Part shown: piece by piece, positions 5,944 through 13,417 of the stretch
Position numbering within the stretch: the first letter of the stretch is position 1
Layout of the letters: the number at the start of each line of letters is the position of its first letter
Assembly: GCA_900754745.1 (NCBI GenBank)
Contig: CAAEEB010000064.1
Span: 1 to 16,086 of the forward strand
DNA from: an uncultured Collinsella sp.
Lineage (GTDB): Bacteria > Actinomycetota > Coriobacteriia > Coriobacteriales > Coriobacteriaceae
Length of the DNA: 16,086 nucleotides
Reading direction: 5' to 3'
Translations under genes and position numbers: made by a program
The notes under the pieces: model-generated
What the model saw: only the letters and a program-made list of their open reading frames with translations
What the model was told of the DNA's origin: nothing
Database searches by the model: none

Positions 5944-7797
5944 ATGCCCGAGAAGATTGAAGAGCTAGTACGCGCTGCGCTTGCTGCGGCCCAAGAGGCC
6001 GGCGACCTTTCCGCATTTGAACTTGACGATTGCGCCATCGAGCGACCGGCTGACACTTCTCATGGCGAGTGGACCTCCACCATGGCCCTGAAGTCCGCCA
6101 AGCTGGCCCACTGCGCCCCGCGCAAGATCGCCGAGGCCATCGTTGCCCATATGCCCGAGGACCCCGCGATTGAGAAGGTCGAGATCGCCGGTCCTGGCTT
6201 CATCAACTTCTACCTCTCCGTCGCCGTCAAGAACGCCATTTTTGGCGAGGCCCGCGAGAAGGGCATGGACTTCGCTAAGTCCAACGTTGGCGGCGGCCTG
6301 AAGACCCAGGTCGAGTTCGTTTCCGCCAACCCCGTCGGCCCCATGCACATCGGCCATGGCCGCTGGGCCGCGCTGGGCGACTCCCTCTGCCGCGTTATGG
6401 ACCACGCCGGTTACGACATCCAGCGTGAGTTCTACATCAACGACCACGGCTCTCAGATGAACACCTTCGGCAACTCCATCAGCACGCGCTATATGCAGCT
6501 TGCCGACATCATCGCCAAGCAGGGCGTGGATATCGACGAGGCTTACAAGATTCTGATCGCCGACCGCGACGCCTTCGTTGCCGACGAGAACGACGAGCAC
6601 CCCGAGACCCATCCGTATCAGGACAACTTTGCCGAGACTCTGGGCAAGGACTCCTACGGCGGCGACTACATCATCGACGAGGCCGCCGAGTTCTGGCGCA
6701 TCGACGGCGATAAGTGGGTCAACGCTGATCCGCAGGAGCGCATGGAGAGCTTCCGTGAGCGCGGCTACGTGAAGATGGTCGACAACATGCGCGACCTTTG
6801 CCATGCCGTTAACTGCGACTTCGATCGTTGGTTCTCCGAGCGCTCGCTGTATGTGAAGGACACCGAGGGCGAGACTGCCGGCACTTCCGCCGTCGACCGC
6901 GCTTTTGAGAAGCTCGACAAGATGGGCTACCTCTACACCAAGGACGGCGCCCTGTGGTTCCGCTCCACCGATCTGGGCGACGACAAGGACCGCGTCCTGA
7001 TCAAGTCCGACGGCGAGTACACCTACTTCGCCTCCGACGTTGCCTATCACTGGGATAAGTTCCAGCGCGTCGACCACGTCATCGACATCTGGGGCGCCGA
7101 CCACCACGGCTACATCGAGCGCGTCCGCTGCGTCTGCGACGCTCTCGGTTACCCCGGCAAGTTCGAGGTTCTGCTGGGCCAGCTCGTCAACCTGCTGCGC
7201 AACGGCAAGCCCGTCCGTATGTCCAAGCGCAAGGGCACCATGGTGACCCTGCAGGAGCTCGTCGACGAGGTCGGCTCCGACGCCGCCCGCTACACGCTCA
7301 TCTCCAAGAGCTCCAACCAGATGGTCGACTTCGACATCGAGGCCGTTAAGAAGCGCGATAACTCCAACCCGGTCTATTACGTGCAGTATGCTCACGCCCG
7401 CGTGTGCTCCATCCTGCGCCGTGCCGCTGACGTTACGCCCGAGCAGGCTGACGAGATGGGCATGAAGGCCGTCGCCGCCAAGGCCATCGGTGAGAACGTC
7501 GATTACTCGCTGCTGACCGACCCGACCGAGCTTGCCCTTTCGCGCAAGCTTAACGAGCTTACCGACCTGATCGCCAGCTGCGCTCGCGACCGCGCCCCGT
7601 TCCGTCTGACGCACTTTGCCGAGGAGCTTGCCGGCGACTTCCACAGCTTCTACGCTGCCTGCCAGGTGCTGCCGAGCGAGGGCCGTCCCGTCGATCCCGA
7701 GCTTTCGCGCGCCCGTCTGGCCGCTTGCGACGCCGTCCGCGTGACGCTCGCCCTAGTGCTCACCCTTGTTGGCGTGACCGCCCCCGAGCAGATGTAA
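5944..7797 (+). CDS. argS: Arginyl-tRNA synthetase
   Basis: ArgS attaches arginine to tRNA-Arg using ATP in the cytoplasm. The 617-residue protein is a class I synthetase with the ArgS layout: an N-terminal tRNA-D-loop-binding domain (about 1-110), the Rossmann catalytic core starting at VEFVSANPVGPMHIGHG with HIGH at 135-138, and the KMSKS-equivalent MSKRKG at 426-431. The core block GADHHGYIERV is typical of ArgS. The C-terminal DALR anticodon-binding domain begins near YVQYAHARVCSILRR. The start at 5944 is set by AAGGAGG seven bases upstream; the frame is open further upstream without a ribosome-binding site. It is a single-gene unit closed by the terminator at 7843. A hairpin with a T-run lies in its leader. 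Confidence 0.97.
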   Translation: MPEKIEELVRAALAAAQEAGDLSAFELDDCAIERPADTSHGEWTSTMALKSAKLAHCAPRKIAEAIVAHMPEDPAIEKVEIAGPGFINFYLSVAVKNAIFGEAREKGMDFAKSNVGGGLKTQVEFVSANPVGPMHIGHGRWAALGDSLCRVMDHAGYDIQREFYINDHGSQMNTFGNSISTRYMQLADIIAKQGVDIDEAYKILIADRDAFVADENDEHPETHPYQDNFAETLGKDSYGGDYIIDEAAEFWRIDGDKWVNADPQERMESFRERGYVKMVDNMRDLCHAVNCDFDRWFSERSLYVKDTEGETAGTSAVDRAFEKLDKMGYLYTKDGALWFRSTDLGDDKDRVLIKSDGEYTYFASDVAYHWDKFQRVDHVIDIWGADHHGYIERVRCVCDALGYPGKFEVLLGQLVNLLRNGKPVRMSKRKGTMVTLQELVDEVGSDAARYTLISKSSNQMVDFDIEAVKKRDNSNPVYYVQYAHARVCSILRRAADVTPEQADEMGMKAVAAKAIGENVDYSLLTDPTELALSRKLNELTDLIASCARDRAPFRLTHFAEELAGDFHSFYAACQVLPSEGRPVDPELSRARLAACDAVRVTLALVLTLVGVTAPEQM

Positions 7798-7842
7798 GCT
7801 GCGGGTCATTTGACTGTCCAGGTTTGGTTTAACTGAGCCTTG

Positions 7843-7877
7843 AAAGCCCGATCTCCATCGCGGAGGTCGGGCTTTTT
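7843..7877 (+). terminator. Intrinsic terminator of argS
   Basis: A 14-base stem (7843-7856 with 7862-7875) containing AAAGCCCG and CGGGCTTT, with one wobble pair and a five-base loop, ends in a T5 run. It lies 46 bases after the argS stop codon. Confidence 0.94.
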
Positions 7878-7974
7878 GCGTTTGACGGGGCTTTTGGCGT
7901 GTTGGAAAATGCTACAAAAACGCAACTATACCGGTTTACGGGGCTGGATCGCAACAGCGAGCATGGCGCCAATA

Positions 7975-8006
7975 GCGAAATTAAAACCGCAGGTAGACGG
8001 CTTGCC
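7975..8006 (+). repeat. ACCGCAGGTAG repeat, unit 1
   Basis: This 32-base segment begins GCGAAATTAAAACCGCAGG and continues TAG. It matches 8202-8233 at 28 of 32 positions. Its AAAACCGCAGG portion also occurs on the minus strand at 98-88. Unit 2 can form CGCAGG-loop-CTTGCG followed by ATTTT; unit 1 is less regular. The family is otherwise unassigned. Confidence 0.6.
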
Positions 8007-8072
8007 GAATATAAAAAATGCAGGGTATGGTTGGCTTGCGCCGTTCTTGCACCGTAATCCGCCATAGTTTTG

Positions 8073-8116
8073 AAAATGACCCCTTGGGGACGGAGGAATA
8101 CGGATCATTTTTGTCC
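8073..8116. repeat. REP-like hairpin with GGGGAC loop
   Basis: AAAATGA (8073-8079) pairs perfectly with TCATTTT (8105-8111). The loop contains CCCCTTGGGGACGGAGG, and the GGGAC in it can also pair with GTCCC at 8113-8117. The layout, an A-rich arm, a GGGAC loop and a T-rich arm, mirrors the element at 3059, 3829 and 5074, although the arm sequences differ. That it belongs to a RAYT-mobilised family is inference. Confidence 0.4.
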
Positions 8117-8141
8117 CGGGTGAGAGCAGTGCGAAACCGTC

Positions 8142-8171
8142 CGCCACGAATCGCGCTTATCTACTACGTTT
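8142..8171 (-). repeat. Dispersed GTAG-containing repeat, copy 2 (inverted)
   Basis: Read on the minus strand this is AAACGTAGTAGATAAGCGCG followed by ATTCGTGGCG. It differs at only two of 30 positions from the copy at 8274-8303. The two copies point away from each other with their AAACGTAG ends about 102 bases apart, forming a 162-base inverted pair. Confidence 0.75.
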
Positions 8172-8201
8172 AGTCGCATACCCCGAACCATGATTAAAGG
8201 T

Positions 8202-8233
8202 GCGATATTAAAACCGCAGGTAGCGGGCTTGCG
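8202..8233 (+). repeat. ACCGCAGGTAG repeat, unit 2
   Basis: This is the second copy of the segment at 7975-8006 and lies in the spacer between the two inverted AAACGTAGTAGAT repeats. CGCAGG (8215-8220) and CTTGCG (8228-8233) form a six-base stem with one G-U pair, followed by ATTTTAG. Confidence 0.55.
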
Positions 8234-8273
8234 ATTTTAGGAAGATCGAGGGAATGGTCAGTGGTCGCGGGTC

Positions 8274-8303
8274 AAACGTAGTAGATAGGCGCGTTTCGTG
8301 GCG
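8274..8303 (+). repeat. Dispersed GTAG-containing repeat, copy 3
   Basis: The 30 bases begin AAACGTAGTAGATAGGCGCG and end TTTCGTGGCG. They match the inverted copy at 8142-8171 (28 of 30) and the copy at 134-163 (26 of 30). The similarity to the latter extends left to 8267 (32 of 37 overall). Confidence 0.75.
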
Positions 8304-8411
8304 CGGCTATTCCGGATGCCACGGCCTCACTCCTCTGGCGCGATATTTCAGGGCGCTTTTGAGGGAGAGTGTCCCTTATGACTGGGCGTTTAAGAACGTC
8401 CAATGACTAAG

Positions 8412-8439
8412 TTGCAGGTGATTGCGGTTGTGTTACACT
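8412..8439 (+). promoter_or_regulatory. Probable rho promoter
   Basis: TTGCAG (8412-8417) and TACACT (8434-8439) are spaced by 16 bases and would start transcription near 8446. This gives a leader of about 140 bases before rho, containing two hairpins (TCCGTC/GACGGA at 8485-8503 and CCCTG/CAGGG at 8521-8540) and the palindrome TGTGATCACA (8545-8554). Long leaders with autoregulation are known for rho in other bacteria; here that is inference. Confidence 0.5.
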
Positions 8440-8583
8440 AACGCTGCGTATATGACGCAATCATCTCGATACAGATCAATGATGTCCGTCGGTATTTGAC
8501 GGAGCTAGACTGTTTAGCCGCCCTGAAGGTTTATGCAGGGAGCATGTGATCACAGGGCTTGAAAAGAAAGTTGAGCAAACACT

Positions 8584-11196
8584 GTGTCTGATCAACAGCA
8601 AGAAAACGAAATAACGACGACGGCCGCTCCCGCTGCACCGGCTGCGTTGGACCAGGTCGTGATGCCTGCGCCGGCGCAGGCTTCGGCTCCTGAGGCCTCC
8701 AAGGCCGCTTCGACGCCTGCGCCCGCATCGGCTGAGAAAGTCGCGCCTGCCGCTGGCGAGGGAGTTGCCCCTGCCGCCGAAGAGGATGCCGCGCCCGTAA
8801 AGCCCAAGCGCATACGCCGTGCGCCTAAGCCCGCCGCTGACGGCGAGGAGGCCGACAAGCCCAAACGTCGCGCCACGCGCGCGACGCGGGCCAAGCGCAC
8901 CGTTGCCGATTCCTCCGCGCCGATTTCCGATGAGGTTGCACAGGCCCGTGCGCTGGCGCAAATCAGCGAGGCTCAGGTTGTGCGCGCCCGTCGCCGTGCC
9001 GCCGAGCGCGAGGCCGCGGCACTGACCGAGCTTGCAGCGCCGGTCGTCTCCGAGGCGCCTGCGGCCACCGAGGCCCCTGTCGCGGGGCAGCCGACCGAGA
9101 AGCCGGCTCCGCGCACGCGTCGTCGTGCGGCCAAGTCTCAGCAGGATGCTGAGCAGGCGGCTCAAGAGTCCGGTGAAGCTCCGTCTCGTTCTGCGCTAGG
9201 GGAGGGTGCGCAGCCCTCTGAGTCTGCAACGCCCGCCGAGGCCAACGAGGTTCCCGTTGTCGATCCCGCTCTTCGTCCGCACCGCCGCGGCCGCAAGCCC
9301 AAGGCCTTCGTCGAGGCCGAGAAGGCTGCCGCCGCCGCTGCAGCAGCCGCAGCTCAGGACGCCGCGATGACCGCTGCGCCCGCGCCCCTCGCCGATGCTC
9401 CTGCCCAGGGAGCCGCTGCCACCGAAGCCGGTGCACCTGCAGAGGGCGAGCCCGCCGATGTTCGCCCCGGTCGCAGCCGTCGCACGGCCGCTAAGCGCTC
9501 GTCCAAGGCCAAGGGTTCGAAAAAGGACGCGTTCGAGGATTCTGGCAACGAGGTCGCCGAGGCAACCGTCGACTCCGCTTCCGATGCCGAGAACGCCGGT
9601 CAGCCGGCAGCCGAGAAGCCCAAGCGTACGCGCAAGAAGTCTGCAAAGGCTAAGGCCGTCGAGCAGCAGGCCGATTCCGAGCCCAACGCCGATGCCGATA
9701 CCAAGGCCGATAACGAAGTCCCGGCCGACACCGACACGGCAACTCCGGTGGCCAAGGGCGCCACGACCGCCGAGACCGACGAGAACGCCCGTCCCAACCG
9801 CCGTCAGCACAAGCGCAACGACGAGCGCAACGAGCGCAAAGACGAGCGCAACAACGACCGCCGCAACCGTCAGCGCGATCGCAAGCAGCGCAACAAGGAG
9901 CGCAACGCCGCCCCGACCGAGCCTACGCTTTCGCGCGAGGAACTCGCGGCCATGAAGGTCGCCGAGTTGCGCGAAAAGGCCAAGGAGTTCGAGGTCGAGA
10001 CGACTGGCAAAAAGAAGGCCGAGCTCGTCGAGGAAATCTACACCACCGCTGCGAAGGCCGAGGGCTTCCGCGACATCAAGGGCATTCTGCAGATTCGCCC
10101 GGACAGCTCCGGCATCATCCATGCCCACGGCTACATGAAGTCCAGCGACGACGCCTTTGTTCCCGCATATCTCATCCGCTCCGCACGCTTGCGTACGGGT
10201 GATGTGATCGAAGGCTCGCTTCGTCCCTCGCGCGGCGGCGACAAGCGCGCCGGCCTCGCCAAGATCACAACCGTCAACGGTCTTGATCCCGAGCAGGCCC
10301 GTAACCGCCCCAAGTTTGGCGACCTCACGCCGGTCTATCCCAATGAGCCTCTGCGTATGGAGCACGGCAAGGATTCCATCACCGGTCGCGCCATCGACAT
10401 CGTGTCGCCGATCGGCAAGGGCCAGCGCGGCCTGATCGTGTCGCCGCCAAAAGCCGGCAAGACCACGATCCTCAAGAAGATCTGCCAGTCTATCTCGATC
10501 AACAATCCCGAGGTTCACCTCATCTGCCTGCTCGTCGACGAGCGTCCCGAAGAGGTCACCGATATGCAGCGCTCCATTAAGGGCGAGGTCGTGGCCTCGA
10601 CCTTCGATATGCCCGCCGACAACCATACTCGCGTGGCAGAGCTCGTGATCGAACGTGCCAAACGCATCGTGGAGCTGGGTGGCGACGTCGTGGTGGTACT
10701 CGACTCCATCACGCGCCTTGCACGCGCTTACAACCTGGCCGCTCCCGCCTCGGGCCGTATTCTGTCGGGCGGCGTCGATTCGGCGGCCCTGTATCCGCCC
10801 AAGCGTTTCTTGGGCGCTGCCCGCAACATCGAGAACGGCGGCTCGCTCACCATCCTCGCCTCCGCCCTCATCGATACCGGCTCCAAGATGGACGAGGTCA
10901 TCTTTGAGGAGTTCAAGGGTACCGGCAACATGGAACTCAAGCTCGACCGCGACCTGGCCGACCGCCGTATCTTCCCGGCCATCGATCCCGTTGCCTCGGG
11001 CACGCGCAACGAGGACCTGCTGGTCGACGAGCAGATGCGCCCGTTTGTCTTTGGCCTGCGCCGTATCCTCGCCGGCATGAACAATACCGAGCGCGCGGCC
11101 GCGTCGTTTATCAAGGGCCTCAAGGGCACCAATACCAACCAGGAGTTCCTGGTGCGTTCGGCAAAAAAGCACAGCGATTACGAGCAGACGTTCTAA
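8584..11196 (+). CDS. rho: Transcription termination factor Rho, long N-terminal form
   Basis: Rho is the hexameric RNA-dependent ATPase and helicase that ends transcription at Rho-dependent sites. This version has 870 residues, about twice the E. coli length. Residues 1 to about 445 form a low-complexity, Ala/Pro/Glu/Lys-rich region. It has repeated KPKRxRR-type basic patches, an alanine run near 250, and an Arg/Asn-rich stretch (404-441, DERNERKDERNNDRRNRQ). Then follow the Rho_N helical domain (about 450-495), the cold-shock-like RNA-binding domain (about 500-575), and the ATPase core with Walker A SPPKAGKTT (620-628), Walker B VVVVLDS (702-708) and the region DTGSKMDEVIFEEFKGTGN. Long inserts of this kind are known in actinobacterial Rho. 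The GTG start at 8584 gives a sensible MSDQQQEN terminus but has only a weak ribosome-binding site (AAAGAAAG, about 14 bases upstream); the next in-frame start is ATG at residue 27. Confidence 0.95.
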   Translation: MSDQQQENEITTTAAPAAPAALDQVVMPAPAQASAPEASKAASTPAPASAEKVAPAAGEGVAPAAEEDAAPVKPKRIRRAPKPAADGEEADKPKRRATRATRAKRTVADSSAPISDEVAQARALAQISEAQVVRARRRAAEREAAALTELAAPVVSEAPAATEAPVAGQPTEKPAPRTRRRAAKSQQDAEQAAQESGEAPSRSALGEGAQPSESATPAEANEVPVVDPALRPHRRGRKPKAFVEAEKAAAAAAAAAAQDAAMTAAPAPLADAPAQGAAATEAGAPAEGEPADVRPGRSRRTAAKRSSKAKGSKKDAFEDSGNEVAEATVDSASDAENAGQPAAEKPKRTRKKSAKAKAVEQQADSEPNADADTKADNEVPADTDTATPVAKGATTAETDENARPNRRQHKRNDERNERKDERNNDRRNRQRDRKQRNKERNAAPTEPTLSREELAAMKVAELREKAKEFEVETTGKKKAELVEEIYTTAAKAEGFRDIKGILQIRPDSSGIIHAHGYMKSSDDAFVPAYLIRSARLRTGDVIEGSLRPSRGGDKRAGLAKITTVNGLDPEQARNRPKFGDLTPVYPNEPLRMEHGKDSITGRAIDIVSPIGKGQRGLIVSPPKAGKTTILKKICQSISINNPEVHLICLLVDERPEEVTDMQRSIKGEVVASTFDMPADNHTRVAELVIERAKRIVELGGDVVVVLDSITRLARAYNLAAPASGRILSGGVDSAALYPPKRFLGAARNIENGGSLTILASALIDTGSKMDEVIFEEFKGTGNMELKLDRDLADRRIFPAIDPVASGTRNEDLLVDEQMRPFVFGLRRILAGMNNTERAAASFIKGLKGTNTNQEFLVRSAKKHSDYEQTF

Positions 11197-11235
11197 GTCG
11201 CTCGCTGCACGCGACAACAGCCATAGACATGCCAG

Positions 11236-11265
11236 AAGGGCCGGGGTTTAGAACCTGGCCCTTTT
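11236..11265 (+). terminator. Intrinsic terminator of rho
   Basis: AAGGGCC (11236-11242) and GGCCCTT (11257-11263) form the base of a stem that continues through GGGTT and AACC with a one-base bulge; TTTTCG follows. It lies about 40 bases after the rho stop codon. Confidence 0.88.
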
Positions 11266-11343
11266 CGTATAGCCGCACGCCAACGATTATTGACCTCACG
11301 ACCGACAAGCAGCGATTTTCCCGTTTCAATCTCGCTTCGTCGC

Positions 11344-11372
11344 TTGCAATCCCCAAGGGGGTTTCGCATAAT
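11344..11372 (+). promoter_or_regulatory. Promoter of the membrane protein-vanZ unit
   Basis: TTGCAA (11344-11349) and CATAAT (11367-11372) are separated by exactly 17 bases, a good match to the housekeeping-sigma consensus. The spacer contains CCCCAAGGGG. Transcription would start near 11379, about 130 bases before the ATG, leaving a leader with one hairpin. Confidence 0.65.
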
Positions 11373-11508
11373 AGCTGTTAAGCTTCGCGACGGAAAACGC
11401 AGATGAAACGAACCATATACCGTTGCTTTGGGGCATAGCCCCGCTTCATCTTCTCTCGCGCAGCCAACTGAATGATGCGATTTGGGTGCTGGAAGATGGG
11501 GAGAGCTC

Positions 11509-12960
11509 ATGGCTTCTTCTGATGCGACACAACGAGCAGTCCTTGCTGGACTTTCCTGCGGAATCGGCCTTGCCGCTCCCGTGGTGATGTATGCTGCCAC
11601 GCTGCCGTTTTCGTCGGTGAACGAGACGGTCGTCGCGGGCGCTGTTCCCTTTGCCGTGGGTGCGGTGGCGGGTGTGGGCATCTACGCTGCCTCGCTGGGC
11701 ATTTCCGAGTATCGTGCCGAGCACGATGGCCGCTTGTTTGAGCCCGATGCCGTGGGCGGCGCCGCTCAGTTTGGTCGGACCCACAACGAGTTCAGGACCG
11801 CCTCGATTCCCGCGCAGCAGCAGGGGGCGGCACCTCAGCCTGCTCCCCCGGCCGACCAGGCCAATGCCGCACAGCCTTCTTCCGCATTTCTCTCCGGCCT
11901 GACCGGTGCGTTCCAGCGCCGCCACGCCGACGATGGCGTTCCCACCATCGCGCGCGCGGCTAACGCCATGGATGAGGCCGAGGCGTGGTCTATGATTGAC
12001 AGAATGCTCGATGACGATTCCCCAGTCAGCTGCGATCCCACGCGCTCACGCGACGTTTACCAGGTCGCTATCGACGAGCTCACCAACGGTGGAAAGACCG
12101 GTTCTTACAATCGCGATGACATTGCCGCTGCCGCACGCGCCGTCTCGGGCTCTCATGCCGCCCCTGCGGGCAGCACCGCAGCCTTCGTGGCGCTTGTGGC
12201 CAACGCCGCCAACAATGCCGCCTATAACGGCGCGTCGTCGGCTGCGTACACCTCTGCCGCGGCTGCCGCTTCGGCTGGCCAACAGAGCGCAGCTCAGCCG
12301 GGTCCTGTCGCCGACCCCTTTGCCGATGAGCCTCTGGCTGTCGACGAAGAGACCATCGCCGCTCGCCGTGCTGCCGAAAGCTCGCTTTGGGGTGCTTCGG
12401 CCCAAATGCAGGCCGCGGAGGCGGCGCCGTACAACGCCAAGCTCGCCAGCATGCCTATCATTTCCGATGCCAAGGGTGTGGATCTCGCCGATCTTGACGA
12501 GCCCGCCGCCATCACCGCTTCTATCGATGTCCAGGATCGCGTGGATACCGACAGTCTCCCCGATGCCTCCCTTGAGGAAGATATCCCCATGGCCGATTAT
12601 TCGGGCCACGAGGACATGTGGGCCGCCGCCATGGCGATCATGGCCGAGGTCGCCGAGCCCGCCCCCGTGGCGGTGTCCACGCCTGCAGCCTCACCTGCGT
12701 CGGTTGCTCCCGTCTATGTCGGCCGCCACAGCTCCGTGCTTCCCGAGGATACCGCGCGTATCTCGCGCGAGGGTATCGAGCGCGCCGAGGCTATCGCTGC
12801 CGGCGTTATGGAAAACCGCCGCCATGAGCGTGTCAATCAGATTCTCGAGGAAGAGATCAACCGTCTACAGTCTGCGGCCGTCAAGCGCACAGGTCGTGCC
12901 TATCTGAGCGTTATCGAGGGCGGTACCGCCAGCTTTACGCCGCTGCGCGCGGAGGCATAA
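11509..12960 (+). CDS. Predicted two-pass membrane protein of unknown function
   Basis: I do not recognise this 483-residue protein as a member of a named family. The N-terminus has two hydrophobic segments (about residues 11-33 and 41-63) joined by a short polar turn. The remaining 420 residues are hydrophilic and Ala/Pro/Asp-rich with low-complexity stretches, such as an alanine-serine run near residues 245-260. The last 60 or so residues are likely helical and charged (GIERAEAIAAGVMENRRHER, then VNQILEEEINRL), and a conserved-looking end reads AYLSVIEGGTASF. With an arginine before the first segment, a cytoplasmic tail is likely. The start at 11509 has GGGGAG at the right distance; an upstream TTG at 11482 is less likely. 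It has its own promoter and is probably co-transcribed with the VanZ-family gene that starts 7 bases after its stop. Confidence 0.8.
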   Translation: MASSDATQRAVLAGLSCGIGLAAPVVMYAATLPFSSVNETVVAGAVPFAVGAVAGVGIYAASLGISEYRAEHDGRLFEPDAVGGAAQFGRTHNEFRTASIPAQQQGAAPQPAPPADQANAAQPSSAFLSGLTGAFQRRHADDGVPTIARAANAMDEAEAWSMIDRMLDDDSPVSCDPTRSRDVYQVAIDELTNGGKTGSYNRDDIAAAARAVSGSHAAPAGSTAAFVALVANAANNAAYNGASSAAYTSAAAAASAGQQSAAQPGPVADPFADEPLAVDEETIAARRAAESSLWGASAQMQAAEAAPYNAKLASMPIISDAKGVDLADLDEPAAITASIDVQDRVDTDSLPDASLEEDIPMADYSGHEDMWAAAMAIMAEVAEPAPVAVSTPAASPASVAPVYVGRHSSVLPEDTARISREGIERAEAIAAGVMENRRHERVNQILEEEINRLQSAAVKRTGRAYLSVIEGGTASFTPLRAEA

Positions 12961-12967
12961 TTGCCGC

Positions 12968-13417
12968 ATGGTTAAGGTCGATCGAAAATGGGCGCTTGCC
13001 GCCTGCGCCATGGTGCTCGTCATTTGGGGCAATTCGCTGGTTCCCGGTACGGGGTCTGGTTCGTTGAGCCTGTCGATTATGGAGGCCGTTCGCGGCTTTT
13101 TGCACGGCATGGGGCTTCCGTATGAGTGGGTGACCAACTTCGTCGTTCGCAAGTGCGCGCATTTTACCGAGTACATGGTGCTCGGCATTCTGGCGACGCA
13201 CGCTTTTGATATCGAGGGCCGTCGCACCTTTGACGTGCTGCTTCCCACGGCGGTGTTCTTGCTGCTGATCCCCTCGATCGACGAGACGATTCAGCTCTTT
13301 GTGCCCGGTCGCGCCGGTATGATCACCGACGTGATGATCGACTGCTGCGGAGCGATGACGGGCGTTGTGCTTCGATATCTTCTACGATCGCTCACATGTG
13401 CCAAAAAGGCCGCCTAG
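12968..13417 (+). CDS. VanZ-family membrane protein
   Basis: This 149-residue integral membrane protein has the VanZ-like signature: RKCAHFTEYMVLGIL (61-75), DETIQLFVPGRAG (105-117), and acidic residues D121 and D125 in the last helix with GAMTG. Three to four membrane segments are predicted by eye (about 7-24, 66-80, 90-111, 118-140). VanZ confers low-level teicoplanin resistance in enterococci, but most members of the family are of unknown function, and nothing here points to a van cluster. The ATG at 12968 follows the upstream stop by 7 bases. Its likely ribosome-binding site, GGAGG, lies inside the end of the upstream gene, which suggests translational coupling. Its stop codon falls within the following terminator hairpin. 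Confidence 0.88.
   Translation: MVKVDRKWALAACAMVLVIWGNSLVPGTGSGSLSLSIMEAVRGFLHGMGLPYEWVTNFVVRKCAHFTEYMVLGILATHAFDIEGRRTFDVLLPTAVFLLLIPSIDETIQLFVPGRAGMITDVMIDCCGAMTGVVLRYLLRSLTCAKKAA

Larger units (their letters stand above)
7798..8583. other. Long repeat-bearing intergenic region before rho
   Basis: This 786-base gap between argS and rho has no supported gene. In order it contains the argS terminator (7843-7877), an ACCGCAGGTAG repeat (7975-8006), a hairpin with a GGGGAC loop (8073-8116), an inverted and a direct copy of the AAACGTAGTAGAT repeat (8142-8171 and 8274-8303) with a second ACCGCAGGTAG repeat between them (8202-8233), and the rho promoter and leader (8412-8583). Two small frames overlap 7829-8147 but look like chance. 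Confidence 0.65.
11197..11508. other. Gap between rho and the membrane-protein gene
   Basis: These 312 bases hold the rho terminator (11236-11265), a good promoter (11344-11372), and a GGGGC-ATA-GCCCC hairpin (11430-11442) in the resulting leader. I see no gene in it. Confidence 0.65.

Noticed and set aside
5965..7644. 559-codon minus-strand open frame
   Set aside because: It is the antisense shadow of argS, rich in Val/Leu/Gly/Asp in the pattern produced by reading a GC-rich gene backwards.
7840..8067. Small proteins in the argS-rho gap
   Set aside because: Frames on both strands overlap the argS terminator or repeats and have no ribosome-binding site or family resemblance.
8142..8303. CRISPR array
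   Set aside because: Only two similar units occur here, they are inverted relative to each other, and no cas genes are present.
9196..11217. 673-codon minus-strand open frame
   Set aside because: It lies opposite rho and shows no motif; the plus strand carries all Rho motifs.
12968..13417. Glycopeptide resistance locus
   Set aside because: The gene is VanZ-family, but no vanA/H/X/R/S-type genes are nearby and most VanZ-like proteins are unrelated to resistance.
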